Part shown: positions 32,122 through 40,347 of the stretch, piece after piece
How positions within the stretch are numbered: position 1 is the first letter of the stretch
Layout: each line of letters begins with the position of its first letter
Assembly: GCA_050013075.1 (NCBI GenBank)
Contig: JBEKFZ010000020.1
Coordinates: forward strand, 1-55,597
DNA from: JBEKIK01 sp050013075
Lineage (GTDB): Bacteria > Planctomycetota > Planctomycetia > Pirellulales > Thermoguttaceae
Length of the DNA stretch: 55,597 nt
Direction of reading: 5' to 3'
The notes under the pieces: model-generated
What the model was told of the DNA's origin: nothing
What the model saw: only the letters and a program-made list of their open reading frames with translations
Databases searched by the model: none
Translations under genes and position numbers: made by a program

Positions 32122-32997
32122 TTAAAGTTTCTTTAGAAAGGTCTTTAAGGCTTCAAAGAATTGATCGGGCGGCAGGTCGTTGTGGTCGTGGTGGGGAAAA
32201 ACCAACAACTGCTTCGGCTGATTGGCTGCATCGAATAACTGGCGGCCGAATTTGATGGGCACAATCGTGTCGGCTTCGCCGTGCATATCGAGCAGCGGCC
32301 CTTTATAGTTTGCGATCTGCCCGAGGGCATCGAGTCGGGTCCGCATCAGCAGGCGGACTGGGAAAATTGGATAGTGATACGCTGCCACGTCGGGTAGGCT
32401 GGTGAAGGTGCTGATGAGAGCCAGCCCTTTTGCGCCGTCCTTTGCCGCCAGATCGACGGCCACCGCGCCGCCCAGGGACTCGCCCATCACGACGATATCT
32501 TTTTCGGTGATATTTTCGCGCTTGGCAAGCCATGCCCGTGCGGCCCGGGCGTCGGCCAGTATGCCGGCTTCATTGGGCTTGCCTTGGCTGCGTCCATACC
32601 CGCGATAGTCGAAGATCAGGACCGAAGCGCCCGCGGTGTTGTGCAATTTTTCCAAGATGTCCGCGCGATTCGTAATGTTTCCGGCATTTCCGTGACAAAA
32701 AAGAATTGCCGCCAGAGGCTTTTCGCGGGGGACGTACCAGCCGTGCAGTTTTGTGCCGTCGGCGGCTTGGAACCAGGCGTCCTCGAACGACAATTCCCAA
32801 GGCTTCCAGTCGCCGTCAGGATATCGAGACGGAAAGAAAATCAGCGAGTTTTCGAGGAACATCATGCACACCAATACCAGAAGATAGACAACCGCCAAGG
32901 AACGGATCAGCCGGAGTATCCGCTGCCGCCAAGGTTTATTTACACATTCAACCTCATGCCCTTGCACTTGGGAAGAAGTAGAGGGATTATTTCCCAT
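32122..32997 (-). CDS. Membrane-anchored alpha/beta hydrolase
   Basis: About 291 residues. One N-terminal membrane helix (SLAVVYLLVLVCMMFL), then an esterase domain: oxyanion region FCHGNAGNITNRAD, nucleophile GESLGG (Ser), catalytic Asp in MHGEADTIVP, and His in PHHDHNDLP. This resembles ABHD-type/serine aminopeptidase-like hydrolases facing outward. The substrate is unknown. Start chosen at ATG 32997; an in-frame TTG at 33009 is an alternative, and neither has a strong ribosome site. Confidence 0.75.
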   Translation of the reverse strand: MGNNPSTSSQVQGHEVECVNKPWRQRILRLIRSLAVVYLLVLVCMMFLENSLIFFPSRYPDGDWKPWELSFEDAWFQAADGTKLHGWYVPREKPLAAILFCHGNAGNITNRADILEKLHNTAGASVLIFDYRGYGRSQGKPNEAGILADARAARAWLAKRENITEKDIVVMGESLGGAVAVDLAAKDGAKGLALISTFTSLPDVAAYHYPIFPVRLLMRTRLDALGQIANYKGPLLDMHGEADTIVPIKFGRQLFDAANQPKQLLVFPHHDHNDLPPDQFFEALKTFLKKL

Positions 32998-33036
32998 AAA
33001 TAAGGACAAATTAGGTATATTATTGACGAGTATTGC

Positions 33037-33053
33037 GAAACCGCAAGCGGTTT
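33037..33053. repeat. GAAACCGC palindrome
   Basis: GAAACCGC-AA-GCGGTTT between the hydrolase start and the end of the DUF1571 gene, followed by ATTTG. Confidence 0.6.
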
Positions 33054-33085
33054 ATTTGCGAAGAAATCCAAACCAAACACCCCGA

Positions 33086-34024
33086 TTAGCGGAAGTGGTA
33101 ATTCGGATTTTTGATGTCGAAATCGGCGTCGGTGAATCCGTTGTTGAGTTTCAGATTCAGATATGTGTATTCCTCCAACAATTCTGGAGTGCCGCCGGGT
33201 TCCTTCGGCCAATCGTACGACTCGTAGCGGATGGGTATGTTAAGCTCGTCGTCGACGAAGATGCGAGCCAAGTGGAAGCGGAAGTTTCGCCGCGGCACCG
33301 GATGCACGACTTGGATGCAGGTGCAAACGCGGTATTGGTTTGAGCCATTCTTGATCTTCGCGCCTTTGAAAAACTGGACTTCGCACTCGCCGAACTTGAC
33401 GTCATCCTGGGCTACCTCGACCAGGCGTTTGGTAAGATTTAGAATTCCCAGTTCAGTCAGCGGATAACGTTGGCCGATCATGGCGACCGGTCCGTCCGGC
33501 TTGATCCTTACGGTCCCGAACATTTTATCTTTGATTCCGACCGTGTGCGCGAACATGAGGCCGTCGTTTGCTCTTTCGATGTAAATCACTTCCTGGCCTT
33601 TAATCTTGGCCGGGGCCAGGAAATACATATATACGCTAAAGGGTTTGTGGCGGATTTTAACGAACATGTGATCGTAATCGTTTAGTTTTCCGTCGATCCG
33701 TTCTCGTTTAACCACGGTGGCCGAATAGTCCGTGATCTTTTCCAGGTTGCCTATGCCTTCGTATGCCCAACGCAGGGCGGGCATGAGCGGATGTTCATTG
33801 GCCTGGGCAGGTCCCAATTGCGGGGCGGGCGCCTGGGAGAGCGATTCCGCTCGTTCGGCAACTTGATAGGCATGCAGTGTACCGGTAGATTGCCGGCCGG
33901 GTGCGGGGCTGTTGCCTTTAACGCCTGTATCCGGGGCAACTTGGGCCAAAACCAAGGAAGCAGGCAAAAGACACGTCAGCAATAGCGGTAATGCCAGGCG
34001 GCGAACGATTTTACACAACATCAT
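33086..34024 (-). CDS. DUF1571 family exported protein
   Basis: 312 residues: signal peptide (IVRRLALPLLLTCLLPASLV, cleaved near AQA), a Pro/Ala-rich linker, then the DUF1571 domain with YSATVVKRERIDGKL, FVKIRHKPFSVYMYFLAPA, GQEVIYIERANDG, and PLTELGILNLTKRLVEVAQ. DUF1571 is characteristic of planctomycetes; its function is not established, though its fold recalls LolA/LppX-like outer-membrane lipoprotein carriers. Ribosome site AAGGAGGG. It is divergent from the glyoxalase-like gene. Confidence 0.8.
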   Translation of the reverse strand: MMLCKIVRRLALPLLLTCLLPASLVLAQVAPDTGVKGNSPAPGRQSTGTLHAYQVAERAESLSQAPAPQLGPAQANEHPLMPALRWAYEGIGNLEKITDYSATVVKRERIDGKLNDYDHMFVKIRHKPFSVYMYFLAPAKIKGQEVIYIERANDGLMFAHTVGIKDKMFGTVRIKPDGPVAMIGQRYPLTELGILNLTKRLVEVAQDDVKFGECEVQFFKGAKIKNGSNQYRVCTCIQVVHPVPRRNFRFHLARIFVDDELNIPIRYESYDWPKEPGGTPELLEEYTYLNLKLNNGFTDADFDIKNPNYHFR

Positions 34025-34438
34025 GAAAAAAGCCCTCCTTGTGGGGGCATCGCGGCGGTTGGTTGCATTTTAATTGCCAGGCGAGCAATTTGGCGATGTC
34101 CAATTTTCGTCCTTGAAATCCTTATTCCTGAACCGATGGCAGGCACGGTTGATAACGGTAGCAATTTTTATGCCACATCCGTCCTCGTCAACTTTGTCAA
34201 AGAAAGAAAAAGGACGGAACCTCCTGTTACTACGGCTTTAGCGAACTAAAAGACTATATTATTGCCTTCATTCGGCGCCGTTCCTACTTGGACGTTATCG
34301 CAAATCTTTTTGGACAGAATTACAATGTTTCCTTTTGTAGGGTCTAATTACCCAACCGTTTATTCAGGCTCTACCCAAAGATTCAACATTAACTAATACA
34401 GTTTACCTATTTTCAATGTACTTGGGGAGGTCAGTTTC
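34025..34438. other. Divergent intergenic region
   Basis: No gene. It should carry promoters for the DUF1571 gene (minus) and the metallo-hydrolase (plus). An inverted repeat TCCGTCCT/AGGACGGA (34179-34186 and 34212-34219) brackets 25 bases. Nothing else is recognised. Confidence 0.5.
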
Positions 34439-35092
34439 TTGACACTTAAAAAGATCAGCATTACGCCCATTTTGTCGGTCCCATTCGAGGAAAACGCCTA
34501 TGTGGCTCATTTGCCCGGGCGCACCGATTGTTTGATTGTCGATCCTGGTTTTGAACCGGAAAAAATCATCGATTACCTTGAAAGAAGGGGCTTGAACCCA
34601 GCCGCTATTCTCATCACCCATGCTCATAGCGACCACATTGCCGGCAACGAGGCATTGAAAAATCGCTGGCCTGAGTGCCATTTGGCCATCGGCGCGGCCG
34701 AGGCCCAAAAACTGACCGATCCGGGTTTGAATTTGTCGGCCATGTTTGGCTTTAAATTGATCAGTCCCCCGGCCGACATAACACTGCAAGACGGCGAATT
34801 TTACACTGCCGCTGGAGTCAACATGCAAGTTCGGGCAATTCCCGGCCACTCCAGCGGACACGTCGTTTATCTCATCGAGGACTGCGATCCTATGATGGTT
34901 TTCGTGGGCGACGTGATTTTCGCCGGCAGCATCGGTCGAACCGACTTTCCGGACGGCGATTTCAATCAACTGGCCGATGGCATCCGCAAGATACTATACA
35001 CGCTGAGTGATTCCACCGTGCTCCTACCCGGCCACGGCCCAAAAACAACCGTCGGCGTGGAAAAACGCCACAACCCCTTTGTGCGCCAATAG
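34439..35092 (+). CDS. Metallo-beta-lactamase fold hydrolase, glyoxalase II-like
   Basis: 217 residues with the HxHxDH zinc motif as THAHSDHIAG near residue 60, His in IPGHSSGHVVY near 140, Asp in VFVGDVIF, and the final His in LPGHGPKT. Family members hydrolyse thioesters such as S-lactoylglutathione or act on persulfides. Initiation is probably at TTG 34439, preceded by GGGGAGG. No glutathione gene is nearby, so the substrate is unknown. Confidence 0.83.
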   Translation: MTLKKISITPILSVPFEENAYVAHLPGRTDCLIVDPGFEPEKIIDYLERRGLNPAAILITHAHSDHIAGNEALKNRWPECHLAIGAAEAQKLTDPGLNLSAMFGFKLISPPADITLQDGEFYTAAGVNMQVRAIPGHSSGHVVYLIEDCDPMMVFVGDVIFAGSIGRTDFPDGDFNQLADGIRKILYTLSDSTVLLPGHGPKTTVGVEKRHNPFVRQ

Positions 35093-35240
35093 TAGGGTGC
35101 GTGAAACGCACCATAAAAACAGTCATCAGTTCAAAACTTTTCAGACCCGGGCCGTGTCGGCCCGGGCGAATCGTGAATCCACCGGACCGACACGGTCCGG
35201 CTCCGCTATTGATTGCGTTCCCAAGCAGAGCCTGGGAACC
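35093..35240. repeat. Cluster of four palindromes
   Basis: GGTGCGTGAAACGCACC (35096-35112), CCCGGGCCGTGTCGGCCCGGG-type at 35146-35166, CCGGACCGACACGGTCCGG at 35182-35200, and GTTCCCAAGCAGAGCCTGGGAAC-type at 35217-35240, one after the other in 150 bases. Four families share one gap between convergent genes. Confidence 0.7.
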
Positions 35241-35269
35241 AGGTCAAAGGCGGAATGGGTGCCATCCCG

Positions 35270-36748
35270 CTACACCTCGCCGGCCGCCGGCACAACGAAG
35301 GGCGTGCGATACTGGCGGGCAAGAAATTTGTTCGCCGCATCGCTGCCCGGGAAGGTTTCGCTCGCCGGATCGAAGACCAATTCCGGACCGACGCGGAGTT
35401 TTGTTTGGTCGATCTTGATGCCGTTGTCGGTCAAATGGGCCGTCACGCGATCGAAGGTTTCCAAGGCGTTTTCGTTGCTTTTGACGTCGGATAGACGCTT
35501 TTTCAGGTCGGCGACGCTCGTTTCCTGGCCCAGCCGATAGGATATATTTCCCATGTGGCACAATGCGCTGGAAAGGTGACCTTCGAGAATGTCGGCGTGC
35601 AGGTCTTCTTTGTTTCCGCTGCGCACGGCCTTGATGAAATTGGCAAAATGCTCGGCCCTATTGCCGCCGGAGAATTTTTTCACCACATTGCCGCCGCGAT
35701 CCAACGCCACCGCCACCGGTCCGCCCGTCTTATACTCCATTGTCACCACATAACCATCCGAGCCGTAGAAAATCACGCCGACGTCGGCGTCTTTCAGCTT
35801 GTCGGTTTTTAGACCGCGGACCTCGAACGCCAGGGTTTTGCCATCGTCGGGAAACTCGTGCACTACTACCAGGGTATTGGGCGTTTCGCCGGCGTCTTCG
35901 TAGCCCAGACGTCCGCCATAGGAAAAGACCCGTTTGCTCAAACCGGTCAGGCCCAGTCCCCAGCGGGCAAGGTCCATTTCATGTGCGCCCTGGTTGCACA
36001 AATCGCCGCCGCCGTAAGGCCATTGCCAGTGCCAGTCGTAATGGAATTTTTCCCGCGTAAGAGGCAATACGGGCGCGGGCCCGGACCAAAGATCGTAATC
36101 CACGGTTGTGGGAACCTTGTATTCGCCGCGAGGTCCGATGGAGCGCCGCAGTTTGTAGCAAAGCCCCCGGGCGAGTTTCACTTCGCCGATTTTGCCGGAG
36201 CGGACATACTCGACGGCATCCACCGTAGTGGTAATCGTGCGGAATTGCATGCCGGCCTGGCAGATTTTATTGTGTTTCCGCGCGGCCTCGACGATGCGGC
36301 GGCCTTCGCTGAGCGTGTAGCTGACCGGCTTTTCCAAATAAACGTGTTTGCCCGCCTGTATGGCCCAAATCGCGGCCAAGGCGTGCCAGTGATTGGGCGT
36401 GGCGATACTGACGATATCGACCGACTTGTCATCGAACACCTTGCGAAGATCTTGCACGAATTTGGGTTTCCGGCCCTGAATCTTGGCGGCCTCTTCGACC
36501 TGCTTTTGCCCGACCGCCTCGTCGACATCGACGATATAAGCAACTTCAGTGTCTTTTCGATTGGCATAAATCTTCAAATGCGTTTTCCCCTGGCCGTTAA
36601 CTCCTATTATCGCCACGCCAAGTTTTTCATTGGGGCTAATGCTTTGCTTTTCTTCCGCGCCTAAGAGTTTACCGCTAGGCAAAACCGCCATAGCCGCCGC
36701 GACCAATAAAGAATCCTCCAAAAACTGTCGCCTTGTGAATTTGGCCAT
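35270..36748 (-). CDS. Tat-exported Gfo/Idh/MocA family oxidoreductase (second)
   Basis: 492 residues from ATG 36748. Tat signal FTRRQFLEDSLLVAAAMAVL; Rossmann motif VAIIGVNGQGKTHLKI; EKPVSY as in the family EKP motif; C-terminal sheet with WQWPYGGGDLCNQGAHEMDL. It probably acts on a sugar or polyol in the periplasm, with bound cofactor exported through Tat. It is only distantly similar to the copy at 20615-21976. Confidence 0.85.
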   Translation of the reverse strand: MAKFTRRQFLEDSLLVAAAMAVLPSGKLLGAEEKQSISPNEKLGVAIIGVNGQGKTHLKIYANRKDTEVAYIVDVDEAVGQKQVEEAAKIQGRKPKFVQDLRKVFDDKSVDIVSIATPNHWHALAAIWAIQAGKHVYLEKPVSYTLSEGRRIVEAARKHNKICQAGMQFRTITTTVDAVEYVRSGKIGEVKLARGLCYKLRRSIGPRGEYKVPTTVDYDLWSGPAPVLPLTREKFHYDWHWQWPYGGGDLCNQGAHEMDLARWGLGLTGLSKRVFSYGGRLGYEDAGETPNTLVVVHEFPDDGKTLAFEVRGLKTDKLKDADVGVIFYGSDGYVVTMEYKTGGPVAVALDRGGNVVKKFSGGNRAEHFANFIKAVRSGNKEDLHADILEGHLSSALCHMGNISYRLGQETSVADLKKRLSDVKSNENALETFDRVTAHLTDNGIKIDQTKLRVGPELVFDPASETFPGSDAANKFLARQYRTPFVVPAAGEV

Positions 36749-36832
36749 GAACAATCCTCCATCTAGGTGGGATACATAAAAAATGAGGTTCTATCAGGAC
36801 GTCACTATAGTTTAACCAATTTCCAGTACCAC

Positions 36833-37030
36833 CTGCAAGCAGATATGGCAGGGGACAGAGCAGAGGGAACAGTGGACAGTGGGCAGTGGACAGGGAATAG
36901 TGGAGAAAATGTAAAAAGCAGAGCCGGACCGTGTCGGTCCGGTGGATTCGCGTCTTCAACCGGGCCGACACGGCCCGGCTCTGCTTACCGCTCAACCCCG
37001 AACACTGAATCCTGAACCCTGCCCCCTGAA
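36833..37030. repeat. GGACAGTGGGCAGT words and CCGGACCG palindromes
   Basis: GGAACAGTGGACAGTGGGCA-like words (36858-36905), CCGGACCGTGTCGGTCCGG (36924-36942), CCGGGCCGACACGGCCCGG (36960-36978), and CCTGAACCCTG words at the end. It fills the gap between the oxidoreductase and deacetylase genes. Confidence 0.65.
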
Positions 37031-37037
37031 CCCTTAT

Positions 37038-38018
37038 TTATGCGGCCGCCAACTGGGCCAGGCGCCCCAGGCGGTAATGGTGGGTTTCCAGATAGTCGGC
37101 CAATTCACCCGAGGTGACAAGGCGAAGTTCGTTGGGCCGGGCACAGGCCAGCGGATCGGTCCAACCGTCGTTGTCATTGCCGCTTTGATCCCCGATGGTT
37201 TCCAAGGCCGGATGCAATCCGATTTCCACCGGGCAAGACGGTTGGCGGTCGCCGAGAAACAGGCGGATCAAGGGCATATCGATTTTTCCCGCATGGGCGG
37301 TGCCGTAAAAACGGGCAGGATAACGCACTTCAAGTTGCTCCATGCGGCGGTGAAATCGCTTGGCGAAAAATTGCTTTATCCGGGCCATGATCCAAGCCCG
37401 CGGGGAATGGCTTCGAACCAGCGCTGATCGAAGCAGCGAGTGTTCCTCGGCCACGCGGACTACGTGAATATCGTATCGCGACAGAAGTTGCGGAATGAAT
37501 TCCGCCACCACGGGAAGCATCTCGATGTATTGATGGCCGTTAAGGTGCGTGGGTTGCACTCCGTGATCCAGGAGGAATTCCACTTGCATGGCCAATTCGC
37601 TTTGAATTTGCCGGCACAGGCGCACGCCGTGCCGTTGCGATCGGGAAAATAGGCTGAAAATGCCGGGAAATCGTCCGGCGGCGTCCAGCAATTCGCCGGG
37701 ATAGTTTTTGCCCGAAAGCGGCCGGCCCTGGGTCAAATTCAGGTGCACGCCCAGATCGAAAGGGCTGAACGGGTCCTCAAGCCTGGAGCGCCAAGCGTGC
37801 AGGGGCAATCGGGCGGACGCCTGGTCGTCGAGGAGTTCTTTCCACAGTTTCAAGGCCCGGGAGGCATCCGGGGCATTCGATAACAACGAGGCGCTGGTCA
37901 AAAGCCCCAGGCGGAAACCCTGCATAATGCCGTCGGTAACGCCGCGATTCATGCCCAAGTCGTCGGCGTGCAAGAATACCCGTCGGAAGTAATCGGGATT
38001 TTCCTGCTTGTTTTTCAT
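37038..38018 (-). CDS. ChbG/HpnK family deacetylase
   Basis: 326 residues. YdjC/ChbG fold: FLHADDLGMNRGVTDGI at the N-terminus (catalytic Asp and metal Asp), FDLGVHLNLTQGRPL with the metal His, and THLNGHQYIEMLP with the second His. Members deacetylate N-acetyl sugars such as chitobiose or hopanoid-linked GlcNAc. Its ATG overlaps the TGA of the glycosyltransferase (TGATG), so translation is coupled; a pair of polyprenyl- or hopanoid-type GT2 and deacetylase (as HpnI/HpnK) is the closest precedent. Confidence 0.8.
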   Translation of the reverse strand: MKNKQENPDYFRRVFLHADDLGMNRGVTDGIMQGFRLGLLTSASLLSNAPDASRALKLWKELLDDQASARLPLHAWRSRLEDPFSPFDLGVHLNLTQGRPLSGKNYPGELLDAAGRFPGIFSLFSRSQRHGVRLCRQIQSELAMQVEFLLDHGVQPTHLNGHQYIEMLPVVAEFIPQLLSRYDIHVVRVAEEHSLLRSALVRSHSPRAWIMARIKQFFAKRFHRRMEQLEVRYPARFYGTAHAGKIDMPLIRLFLGDRQPSCPVEIGLHPALETIGDQSGNDNDGWTDPLACARPNELRLVTSGELADYLETHHYRLGRLAQLAAA

Positions 38019-38857
38019 CAGGCCGCCTTTTTTGGCTCCTCGGCCAAATCTCCTTGGAGATAAACCGGACGTGGAACCGGTTGGCGTCGGCTGAAATTAG
38101 CCCGCCACCATATTCGCAGCACTTCGGTCAACATGGGCAAGGCATTGCGGCGCAGCGACAAGGTCGAGGCATAGTCGTTAATCAGCGTCACCGGGATGCG
38201 CTGGAACGACAGGCCCAGCCGATGGGTCAAAAAGACCACTTCGGCGTCGAAAGCAAAACCATCGATGTTTACCCGGGAAAAGATATCCAGCGCAGCGCGC
38301 CGGGAAAACAATTTCAGCCCGCATTGGGTATCGGTAATTTGACGTGATATCAGGGTTTTGACGATGGCCCGGAATACATAAGTCGCCATTGCCCGCGACC
38401 AACGCCGCGGGGCCAAATGGCGCGATTCGGCCAGATCGCGCGCGCCGAAGACTACTTGGCAGTCACCGCGATTGAGGATCTCGTAACCACGGCGCAAAGC
38501 GGCCAGATCAAAGGGCAGATCGGCGTCGGTGAAGGCGAGCACTCGTCCGGTTGCATCGAGCATGGCGGTTTTTACCGCCCGGCCTTTACCGCCGCGGCTC
38601 ATAAGACTAATCGTGGAAAATCGCGGCCCAAATCCGCCGGTCAAATCGGCTGTTCGATCGGTGCTGCCGTCGTCGGCGACCAGGACACGATAATCGATAC
38701 CCCAATCTATGAGAAAAGCCGACAACTGATCGAGCGTCCAAGGCAGTCTTTGCTCTTCGTTGAACGCGGGAATAATTACCGTCAAATCGTGGTCGGACGG
38801 ATGCATACGAATTACTTGCGGCATCCGCTTTTCAATTAAAAGCGCGCTTCGATCCAT
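38018..38857 (-). CDS. Family 2 glycosyltransferase (polyprenyl-phosphate type)
   Basis: About 280 residues from ATG 38857; an open frame continues to 38980 and the start is not certain. GT-A fold: LTVIIPAFNEEQRLPWTLDQ, VADDGSTDRTADL, FTDADLPFDL (DxD), and RKNxx-type C-terminus. Similar to DPM1/ALG5-like transferases that load a lipid carrier. Coupled to the ChbG/HpnK-like deacetylase, which suggests a lipid-linked amino sugar product. No transmembrane tail is evident. Confidence 0.78.
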   Translation of the reverse strand: MDRSALLIEKRMPQVIRMHPSDHDLTVIIPAFNEEQRLPWTLDQLSAFLIDWGIDYRVLVADDGSTDRTADLTGGFGPRFSTISLMSRGGKGRAVKTAMLDATGRVLAFTDADLPFDLAALRRGYEILNRGDCQVVFGARDLAESRHLAPRRWSRAMATYVFRAIVKTLISRQITDTQCGLKLFSRRAALDIFSRVNIDGFAFDAEVVFLTHRLGLSFQRIPVTLINDYASTLSLRRNALPMLTEVLRIWWRANFSRRQPVPRPVYLQGDLAEEPKKAA

Positions 38858-39203
38858 CGTTACGCAGGCAGGACTTATGCCTCCCCCTTTTGTAGTAATC
38901 TGAAAAAAACGACCTATCAATCCATTTAAGGTCGCGCATTTATGTTTATTGGTGTGAATTATCGAACGTATGGAACGCAAACCTTACTGAATTCCCAGGA
39001 TCGAGTAAACGTCATTAGCAGAAAAACGCCTTTCATGGTAAACGCGGAAATATGGAGAAAAGATGCTTGATGGGCTATTTTGGTAAAATCGGCTCTATTT
39101 TGCCCTCTCGCAACCAAATGCCATTATCGCAAAAACTGTCATTGTTTACTTGCTTGTTTAAATCGTTGTCGTTTGCATAACCCAATGCCAGTAAAGGATT
39201 TTT
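38858..39203. other. Intergenic region
   Basis: No gene is recognised. The first 120 bases can be read in frame with the glycosyltransferase. The rest (38981-39203) shows no repeats or strong promoter. Confidence 0.45.
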
Positions 39204-40007
39204 GTGTGGTTACACCCCGTCTTTATATGGACAGCGCCTGACTGCACCGGGATAATGAACGTCATGACCGCGTATGCAATACAAAAGCGTAAGTTCATTA
39301 TGCACTCCGCTCATCCGACGATTGGAGTCTCGATCGCACTGGCGGCCCGCCGCTTCGAATGCGCGGTTCTTCGGCCGCGAAAAGTGTATGCGATTGCAGG
39401 TCCTAATGATCGGTCCTTGGCCGAACTGGTGCAAAAATATCTAGTTGATTTTTTCGGCGATGATTATCCGCTGGACTGGAATTGGGTTCCCATAAAAGCA
39501 AAGGCAATGCACCTTGAGAATATCACCGCGCACGATATGGACTGTCTGATTCTATTCGGCCATCCCGAGGTAATGAATGCAAAAGCCCTGGAACACATCC
39601 ACGATTATTGGCAATGCGGCGGATCGTTGGCTGCGGTTCGCATCGTCGATTTCGCCTTGCATGGCAACGCCCGATTCGCCGGAGAACTGTTCGGCGGTGA
39701 ATATTATTATGAGCATTTGCTCCAGCCGGCCAAAATCAGTTTGTTGCGTCATGCCGGGCATCATCCGTTGCTCAGCGGAGTGCAGCCCTTCATTTCCCGC
39801 GGCGGGCTGCACCGTTACGATTTGCCCCTGACCGAGGCCACGCCGATATTGTTTGGTTCTGCTGCCGGCGAGACCTTGCCGGTGGCGTGGGTGCGATCCA
39901 AGCTGGGAAGGCGGATTTTCGCCACCACTTTGGGTTCTCCAGCCGATTTCCGCCATCCTTGCTTCCTTCGCCTATTGGCCAACGCCATTATTTGGACTGC
40001 CCGGTAG
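39204..40007 (+). CDS. ThuA-like glutamine-amidotransferase fold protein
   Basis: 267 residues. The core (about 60-267) contains VYAIAGPNDRSLAELVQKYL, HDMDCLILFGHPEVMNA, IHDYWQCGGSLAAVRI, and GAGxx-like strand ends typical of ThuA/DUF1080-associated trehalose-utilisation proteins. No amidotransferase Cys is visible. The GTG at 39204 is chosen for AAAGGA upstream; ATGs at 39255 or 39300 are alternatives because the first 30 residues look unrelated to the fold. ThuA-like proteins in planctomycetes often accompany sugar oxidoreductases. Substrate unknown. Confidence 0.65.
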   Translation: MWLHPVFIWTAPDCTGIMNVMTAYAIQKRKFIMHSAHPTIGVSIALAARRFECAVLRPRKVYAIAGPNDRSLAELVQKYLVDFFGDDYPLDWNWVPIKAKAMHLENITAHDMDCLILFGHPEVMNAKALEHIHDYWQCGGSLAAVRIVDFALHGNARFAGELFGGEYYYEHLLQPAKISLLRHAGHHPLLSGVQPFISRGGLHRYDLPLTEATPILFGSAAGETLPVAWVRSKLGRRIFATTLGSPADFRHPCFLRLLANAIIWTAR

Positions 40008-40347
40008 GAAGCGATTCTTTTTAAGGGCATTTTCAAGGGCATTGATAAGGACAATAGGCGATTTCAGCACTCGGCTCAGTCTAAAAATCCGCCAAAATGT
40101 GGACTCGATATCCCACCCTCTGTGTGGAGAGAAAGTTAGGGTGTGGGTTGAAGACCAAAAAACGTCTTGTCTTTTTATGCGATTTTCCCATGCCTTCACC
40201 CTCTGCCCATCTACCAGGGGGGGGTATTATGCAAATCTACAATCAATGCTTTGTTTCCCCCGAATGGGGAAAAATAATCTAATCTTGAATTGTCTTGAGT
40301 TGACCTTAGACGTATTCGGCGACGTGGTTGAAAAGGGATGAAATTCA
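40008..40347. other. Intergenic region with decayed 150-base element
   Basis: No gene. 40108-40238 resembles the elements at 3091 and 24448 (GTTAGGGTGTGGGTTGAAGA, GTCTTGTCTTTTTATGCG, CCATGCCTTCACCCTCTGCCC), but the inverted ends are worn (ATTATGCAAAT). A ribosome site for the kinase is weak. Confidence 0.55.
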
